Below, piece after piece: positions 57,977-64,000 of a stretch of 64,000 nucleotides of DNA (the first letter of the stretch is position 1; the number at the start of each line of letters is the position of its first letter). The notes beneath the pieces were generated by a model, which was not told the origin of the DNA, did not search any database, and saw only the letters and a list, made by a program, of their open reading frames with translations. The stretch is from Monosporascus cannonballus (lineage: Eukaryota; Ascomycota; Sordariomycetes; Xylariales). The DNA lies in the NCBI GenBank assembly GCA_004154925.1, contig QJNS01000293.1, positions 25,561 to 89,560 of the forward strand, given 5' to 3'. The translations under genes were made by a program, and so were the position numbers.

Positions 57977-60567
57977 AGTGCGAGAAGGGAATTTCTAGAT
58001 GTCTGCCTCTCGGCCGATGAATGCTTTCACGAGGTCCCCGATATCCGCTCCAAATGTTCCTCGCTCCGTTGGCCGTGACAGACATGGCCGCCTTCGCCCA
58101 GGCTCCCGCGAGCATTGGGTCGCGGATGTGGACCTTAGTCTGGCGGAGCCCGCAGTCATGGATTTTTGCATCGCACCAGACGGCGGGCTCGGGTTCGTGT
58201 GCTTGGTGTATCTGAGCTGCGATTAACGGTGTATGAGAAGAGACTACTGAGGCTGTCATATATCATTGGACACCGGGCGTTCGCGAAATCTGTGGCGTGA
58301 TGGCAGCGGGGCTGTTCCCTTTTGAGGGGTAACGGTTTAAGAGCAGGATAAAAGAAAACTTGATCTTCCGGGAATCATGCAAGGTGATCTAGAGTAGGCA
58401 GGTTTCGGGAGGACTCACCACTAATTGTCTTATTGCCGATAGATAGATATCACATCACGGCGAAAGCCGTCGGAATACCTCTTTTGCGACTTGGTTTCTT
58501 GGATCAATACCAGCTGCGAGTCTACTATGACCGCCTTTCCCGGCTTCCCGGCGAATAATAATACGGCACATTATCCCCTCCCTCATTGTTTCCCGGGGAA
58601 CCTGTCCGAACTGAGGTCGTGTGAAGATGTCTAGCCTGCCACGAGGCTGACTTGGGATGTTGTCCTTGTGCTGCCTGTGACGATCCATCACCACGTACGT
58701 ACCTAGGTAGGTATGTATGCACGGCTCTGCGGGCGGGAAAGGACGTAAATAGGGGAGCAGTATTGTCGAGATAAGGACTTCGCTCCCGGGCAGTACTTGA
58801 TGCGCCTTTCCCCTTCTCCCGAGATATGTGTGTGTGTGTGTGTGTGTGAACCTGGGGAGGCAGGTTCCCCTGAAAAATGCGGATACCGAGTACTAGAACG
58901 AGCCGGGTTCCCCGACCCCTACCTATATTTCCGGAAGCAGGACCTTCTCGCTATCGTTTATGTCCGTGATATATGTAAATTCGCCGTTCGTCGGCGTCAG
59001 TCGAGTCGACTACTCCTTGGAACTTTTCCGTGTACCCGAGGGGGCATGATCCAAATTCGTCTCCATTGCTAAACGCCCACCTACCTACCTCCTTACCTAC
59101 CCAGCAGCAGTAAACCTACATGTCCCTCGGAACCGGTCTGGCCCCAACCCGGCAGGCTCTCTCTGTACTTACCCCCCTGCATACCCGGGCAAGCCGGCAT
59201 CGTCCGATACCCCGAGACCGGATGTGCCTCCCGTAAACACAGCGCAGCCTCTCGTCTCATCGCCGCGGCAGCAACGCCGCTAGTCCGGTGGGTATGAAGC
59301 AGAGAGGCGGGGGAGCGCTCCCGGCCGGACGAGCTCGGCGTCGGGCGTTGCGGCTTTCTCGTCTGCCCGTCCCGGGTATGTCGATCGGTGCGCGCCGCCG
59401 CACTGCTACCGATCGCCGATACGGACGAGCGGGCTGACTGGCGCGATGGGTATTCCCATATATACATGTCCGGCAGAGCCCCGGAAAGCAAGCCGCGCAC
59501 GCGCAGCAGCCTCCGCCGCCGGACCGGACAGGACCGACCGACGGCGTGCTTCCGTCTCGCCTCCGCAGGCCCCCCCCCCCCCCCCCGCCTTTTTCCTATC
59601 ACCATCACCTGGAATACACGCGCACGTGCCCTACCGATCCGGTGGGTTTCGTATCTTCATACTCATTATCAATCACGCCCTATGCCTCTCCCGTAAGCTG
59701 TCCGGTAGGGACACCATCCATCCATCCGACCGGACATTCCCCCTTGCTTTGCCCGGAGTTTGATGGTAACGCAACGTGGGGAGGTAGGCGGGTAGGGAGG
59801 GAGCGGGGGGGCTCTGTCGGCTGCGTATCGTAAGACCGGAACTGTCTGGTCGCGATTTTACACATCTATCATCGTCGTTGTCATCATCATCATCACCACC
59901 ACCCCTTGTAGTCGGTCCAGTCCGCGATGTGATGGGGCGTCTACTACTACCCATCCATCTCAATCGAGCCCACCTCCCCATGCTTATTTTCTACGCATGT
60001 ACTTACGTGTGTATTGGATAGGGAGCCGGGGTATCTAACTTCGGAGTTCACGACCGAGAAGAGGGCGCCGACAAGATGAGCAGGACAGGTAAAATAGGTA
60101 GGCAGGGGACGTCGATCTCGAGTGTCTTCGTCGACCTCGCGTCCCATCGACGGAGTTTGTATTTGTGTATATCTATATATGTATGGTAGGTCAGGTAGGT
60201 ACTGGTTAGGTAATCCCCGGGGTATCTAAGTCTTCGTCGGTTGTTTGCCTGTCCGTCGGTTTTGGTAACCAACCACCTCTGTAAAAACAAAAGAAACGAA
60301 AAGAGCCACGCCCCCCCAATGTAGATTCTTCTCTCAAAGGCGCCAAAACAATAAACAAGTAAGTAAAAAGAACGGAGACCTGGCCAACGTGCTGCGCCGG
60401 GTCCGTAGGTAGTGACCAAAAAACTCCGTGGCGGCGTGTGTCGTCAGATGCTTCCTTAATGCTGTGTGGCCCCATCATATTCGAAAAGTGAAAGAGAAGA
60501 AAAGAAAAGGAGTGGTGATGGTCGCCGTATGCCGTAATCTTCTCATAGGAGCCCTCTCACTGCCGCG
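57977..60567. other. Gene-free stretch with simple repeats, 2.6 kb
   Basis: Contains (TG)11 at 58,827-58,848, a 17-base C run at 59,570-59,586, an ATC/ACC repeat near 59,885-59,910 and TACC/TAGG words near 59,080-59,105 and 60,180-60,215. Open frames, including one of 171 codons on minus (59,093-59,608), look like compositional artefacts. Confidence 0.55.
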
Positions 60568-60688
60568 CTAACCTCCATCGCTGGGCATCTCTATCCCGCT
60601 ATCCCTATCACGGGGCTCGATGCTCCAGTCGGATATCCTCTCGGCCGGTTCGGAGGCGGGCTCGTCGAACTTGACCGTGCCATCCACA

Positions 60689-60719
<31 letters not shown>

Positions 60720-62613
60720 ACCCTAGGCGTGGAAACTCTTCCAGCTCGTCCGGTTCGTCCAGCGGACTCAGCACCCTGCCGCCGAGCTTGATGTCGTTGA
60801 GCTTGACGCTGTATGCGAGCGCCTTCTTCCCGTCCTTGATCAACTCCTCCGTCCAGTTGAGACACCGCTTAATGCTCTGGTTGATCTTCTGTGAGTCGAC
60901 AAGCAGTTGCTGGTGCTTGGTCAGGTCCAGTTTTAACCGCGCCTCGTCCCGCGTGCGATGCTTGGCGTCGTGTTCTGCCACCTGGTTAGGGGTGAGGTTC
61001 TCGAGATCTGATTCCGTGTCCGACAGGGACTCTTCCTCCGGCTCGTCTTGGGCCTCCAGCTCATCTCCGTTCTCCGACTCTCCTTCGCTTAGATCAGCGA
61101 TTCGCAAGCCTACTTGCTCGGTGGGTGCTGCCTCTGACGTGTCCTGGGTAGCAGCGGCCGCCGACGCCATAGAAAGCCCCCCGGCGCGTGATAACCGCTT
61201 ATATCTCCTGAGCTCGGCCGTCTGCTTCCGGAGTTGACGCTCGAGTGTCCTGTTGATAGCCTCGAGAGACGCATTAGTAATCTGGAGGTCTTGCACCTTG
61301 CGTTCTCGGCGCGCGTTGGACACCAATTCGCTGATTGGGTCTGCTGCGTTAGACTTTGCCGGGCTGTTTACTTGGCTGTGTACTTCGGACCGGGAATCGT
61401 CTGCCGAGCTGGCCTCTTCGTTACCAGGCAACCCCTCGGCGGCTTGTATGATGGAGGCCAGCGTGAGAGGCGCCGGAGTAGACGGGGTATGAAGAGGCGA
61501 CGACGGGCCGGATGGAAATAGCGGAGACATCAGCTTCGGAGGGGGAGCTGCCGCACCCAGGTCCGACAAGGCCAGGCTAGACTTCCGAGAATGAGTGCCT
61601 AGCCGGGAAGCGCCAGAACTCTTGCGCCGCGTCAACTTATCGGTTGCAGATCCGGATAGGAGGGGCGGCTGGTTACGTTGGGGTGGATAGGCACGACTCC
61701 TCGACGGAGGCTGGACAGGTTGTGCCGGAGATTTGGCAGGCGAGCTAGGCCTTGCCCCGAGGTGAGATTCCGATGATTGAGAGCCTAACGAGGGACGATT
61801 CCTAGACGGTTTCGAAGCTGCCGAGCCGGGTACGAGGGATGCGGCAGGAGACAGACTAGGCCGCACTTCCGGTACGCCATTGGCATATATGAATTTGCTG
61901 GAGACGTTGTCTTGTGACTGGCTAGCGGTCGGCATGGGATGTGTTGGGGTGTTGGATCCGCCCTCGGCTGTATATCCGTTGGCATAAACAAAAGTCGCGG
62001 ATTTCGCATGTGTCTGCTTTGCCGCAGCTGGGGTTCGAGAATGCTGGACGTCGCTCGCGTGAAAAAACTTGGACTCGGAGCTTTGCTGAATCCCCAGCCC
62101 AGCATGGCTCTTGGGGTCGAGGAGTACTGAGCCGAACGAGACGGTCGGTCTCTTTGCGTGATCGACTGACAGCCGGGGGCTCGTCTGGCCCGACGAGCTC
62201 CTATGGTCGCCTCCCTCAAACCTCTCCCGACTCGGGGTACCGCTCGGGGTGCTGCTGGCACTATTGACGCGGGTCTGTCTCGAACCGGACCGCGGCGTTA
62301 CGTTAGCCAGAAAAGGAGGTGCCAATGATGCCGAATGCTCGTCATAGTTTGCCGTATGGGGTACCGGGGTCCCCCTCCCCGAGTTCGACGGTGTCGGGCG
62401 CGATATCCTTCTGGTGCTCGGCGCCGCGGTTTTTACGAGAGACGCTTGTGGTGGTGCCTTGGAAGCTATCTTGGGCATTAGAGGGGTCTTATTCACGGCC
62501 CTCGCGGCGCCAGCACTGAGACACGGCATCGGGGGGGGTCGACTGCCGTTATTCGCAGTGGTTGATCTGTCAGGGGCCATGATGGCTGACGACGAAGGTG
62601 TGGTTCTCCCCAT
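60568..62613 (-). CDS. Conserved fungal coiled-coil protein of unknown function
   Basis: A single exon of 681 residues. The N-terminal 380 residues are Ser/Pro-rich and disordered, with the repeated short motif FxYANG/FFHASD (KFFHASD, TFVYANG, KFIYANG), each following a Ser-rich stretch. A central helical coiled coil (VQDLQITNASLEAINRTLER followed by QLRKQTAELRRYKRLSRAGG) is the most conserved-looking part. An acidic region follows, then KINQSIKRCLNWTEELIKDG with KLNDIKLGGRVL, and a tract of 10 aspartates (codons near 60,688-60,719). I recognise the pattern as widely kept in filamentous ascomycetes but cannot name a function. Start at 62613 or Met12 (62580). Reading-frame length and composition strongly support real coding. 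Confidence 0.78.
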
Positions 62614-63910
62614 TCTCGTTCCTATTCCTGCCCCTATTTTCAGCGGTCGGTCCTAAATCCAATGGCCCTTTCGTTTATGCGAGGTGCATTTTGTGTTCGC
62701 GATCCGAGTGGGCCGGGGGGGGGGGGCCTCGGCTTTGAAGCTAACGAGAACTTCGTGATCTGATATGCAACTGCAATTGCGCCAGATGCAGCTCTCGTTA
62801 TGAAAGTGTCCCTAACGTTAATTGTATTGGATAAAGTTATGATGATTGCTTATTTGCAGTTCGTCACGATGCGCGTCGGTCTGTTTAACTTATCGACAAC
62901 CGTCGTCGTGGTAATTATCGTCGAACTCCCTGAATTCACCGCCAGGTATTCGCGAGCATGGGTGCGATATTTTAGTCTCCAGAAGGCCCCTCCTCCTATT
63001 GCGGATGTTCCTACAAGGTAGTCCTCGTTCGAGTATAGACCGTCTGTCGAAGCGGAAACCGGAGCATACGAGAGACGCGATTGTTGTCGCTGTGCGAAAG
63101 TACGTGGGACAAATTTTTCGGGGAAAATATCTCAGGGGATTGAGGCTACACCAATGTCCGCATCGGTTCCTCTCCGTGTGTTCCCCGTTACCTTGCGGCG
63201 GATGAAATGGTGGCGGTGATAATTATTCGGGTGACGGACTTTGGCTGACTGGTCGATAAGGGAGTTAGTTCCCAGGTGGACGCACGCACGCCGGACTCCG
63301 GCCACTCGAATGATTCAATTCTTATTATTAGGTACATACCTACCTAGTAGGTATGTAGCCCTGTACTACTTCATAACGGAACTCAAATTAGCGGGGTCTA
63401 TTTATTGGAAACACTTTGCCCACCTTCTGGTCCCTACGTCTCCACTACGCCTCATTCTATTAGGTACCATTAGATGGAACCCCCTAATTATTCATCATTA
63501 GGGGGTTTGATTTATTAACGGACTCCCGGGAAGACCGTCCTAAGAAGTCGAAATGGAGGGCTTACTACAATTACTAGGGACTTACTCTATGTATGTATGC
63601 AGGTAGCGGAGAAAGACGGTGCTTCTCCAGAGTCAACCTTTACTCCAACCAAAGAGTGCTTAGGTAGTTTACAGTAGCTGCGTGCATGTAAGGTAGCCAG
63701 CCCATCGATGTTTACGGCTCATAATCGATAAACCCAACTCCCGGAAATTCGCACGTTCACCCCATGCATATGTAAGTTACCAAGTAATTGGTTCATGCGA
63801 ACTCCCGTCTTGCTCCTCCACCTGCTCTGTCACATGTGTCTCCGATAGAAGTCCATACATAAGAAGTACAGCAAGCAAGCAGTTCCAACTGGGCAGCAAC
63901 GGCTAGCAAT

Positions 63911-63911
<1 letters not shown>
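62614..63911. other. Gene-free stretch near window end
   Basis: Promoter side of the coiled-coil gene. It has a 12-base G run (62,715-62,726), a perfect 11-bp inverted repeat (63,333-63,343 / 63,347-63,357; TACATACCTAC) and a second perfect 11-bp inverted repeat (63,478-63,488 / 63,497-63,507; AACCCCCTAAT). No gene is recognised. Confidence 0.55.

Positions 63912-64000
<89 letters not shown>
63912..64000. repeat. Homopolymer of 89 G at window end
   Basis: Every base from 63,912 to the window end is G. A homopolymer of this length at a sequence end is typical of two-colour short-read artefacts or a contig terminus, though an expanded G tract cannot be excluded because shorter C/G runs occur elsewhere in this window. 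Confidence 0.9.

Noticed and set aside
59093..59608. 171-codon minus frame near the C17 run
   Set aside because: Arg/Ser/Gly-rich composition expected from GC-rich simple sequence; several frames are open at once.

Overview
This window is nuclear DNA of a filamentous ascomycete (Pezizomycotina, most likely Sordariomycetes). The evidence is a set of fungal genes carrying short spliceosomal introns of 46-133 bp with GTAAGT-type donors, CTAAC/CTGAC branch sites and YAG acceptors; fungus-restricted families (Pal1, Ppc89/SepK, DUF7514, SLATT_fungal); an intron-bearing nuclear tRNA-Glu; and long AT-leaning intergenic spaces with microsatellites and C/G runs. I cannot name the genus. Exon joins below were placed by hand from reading frame, family conservation and splice consensus.

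Layout. 1-13 kb holds USB1 (U6 snRNA 3' processing, minus), divergent from PAL1 (cell-polarity protein, plus), then CFT1 (CPSF160, pre-mRNA 3'-end cleavage/polyadenylation, minus) with five exons and a polyglutamine tract. 13-21.3 kb holds a DUF7514 protein, a SLATT-domain two-TM membrane protein with a long charged helical tail, and a small Cys-rich protein, all minus. 21.3-25.1 kb is a repeat-bearing gene desert with an LTR-like sequence and degenerate repeats. 25.1-29.4 kb encodes a Ppc89/SepK-like spindle pole body scaffold. 29.9-31.3 kb is an F-box-like gene with an interrupted frame, abutting a roughly 75-bp minisatellite (31.3-32.5 kb) and a second LTR-like copy (32.8 kb). 34.4 kb carries tRNA-Glu(CUC). 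35.3-38.4 kb has TRAX and GPI14 as a divergent pair. 39.5-41.4 kb is a second F-box gene. After a 5-kb desert come a secreted subtilisin-like protease (46.5-48.0 kb), squalene synthase ERG9 (minus, 50.3-51.9 kb), a nucleotide-rhamnose epimerase/reductase (plus, 53.9-54.9 kb), a DnaJ-X co-chaperone (56.3-58.0 kb) and a conserved coiled-coil protein (60.6-62.6 kb, minus). The window ends in an 89-base G run, probably an assembly or sequencing artefact at a contig end.

The genes do not form an obvious biosynthetic cluster. Most are housekeeping (RNA processing, sterol synthesis, GPI anchors, spindle pole, polarity), interspersed with fast-evolving accessory genes (F-box, SLATT, Cys-rich, subtilase) beside the repeat-rich gaps. 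No CRISPR, phage or intact transposase/reverse transcriptase gene was seen.
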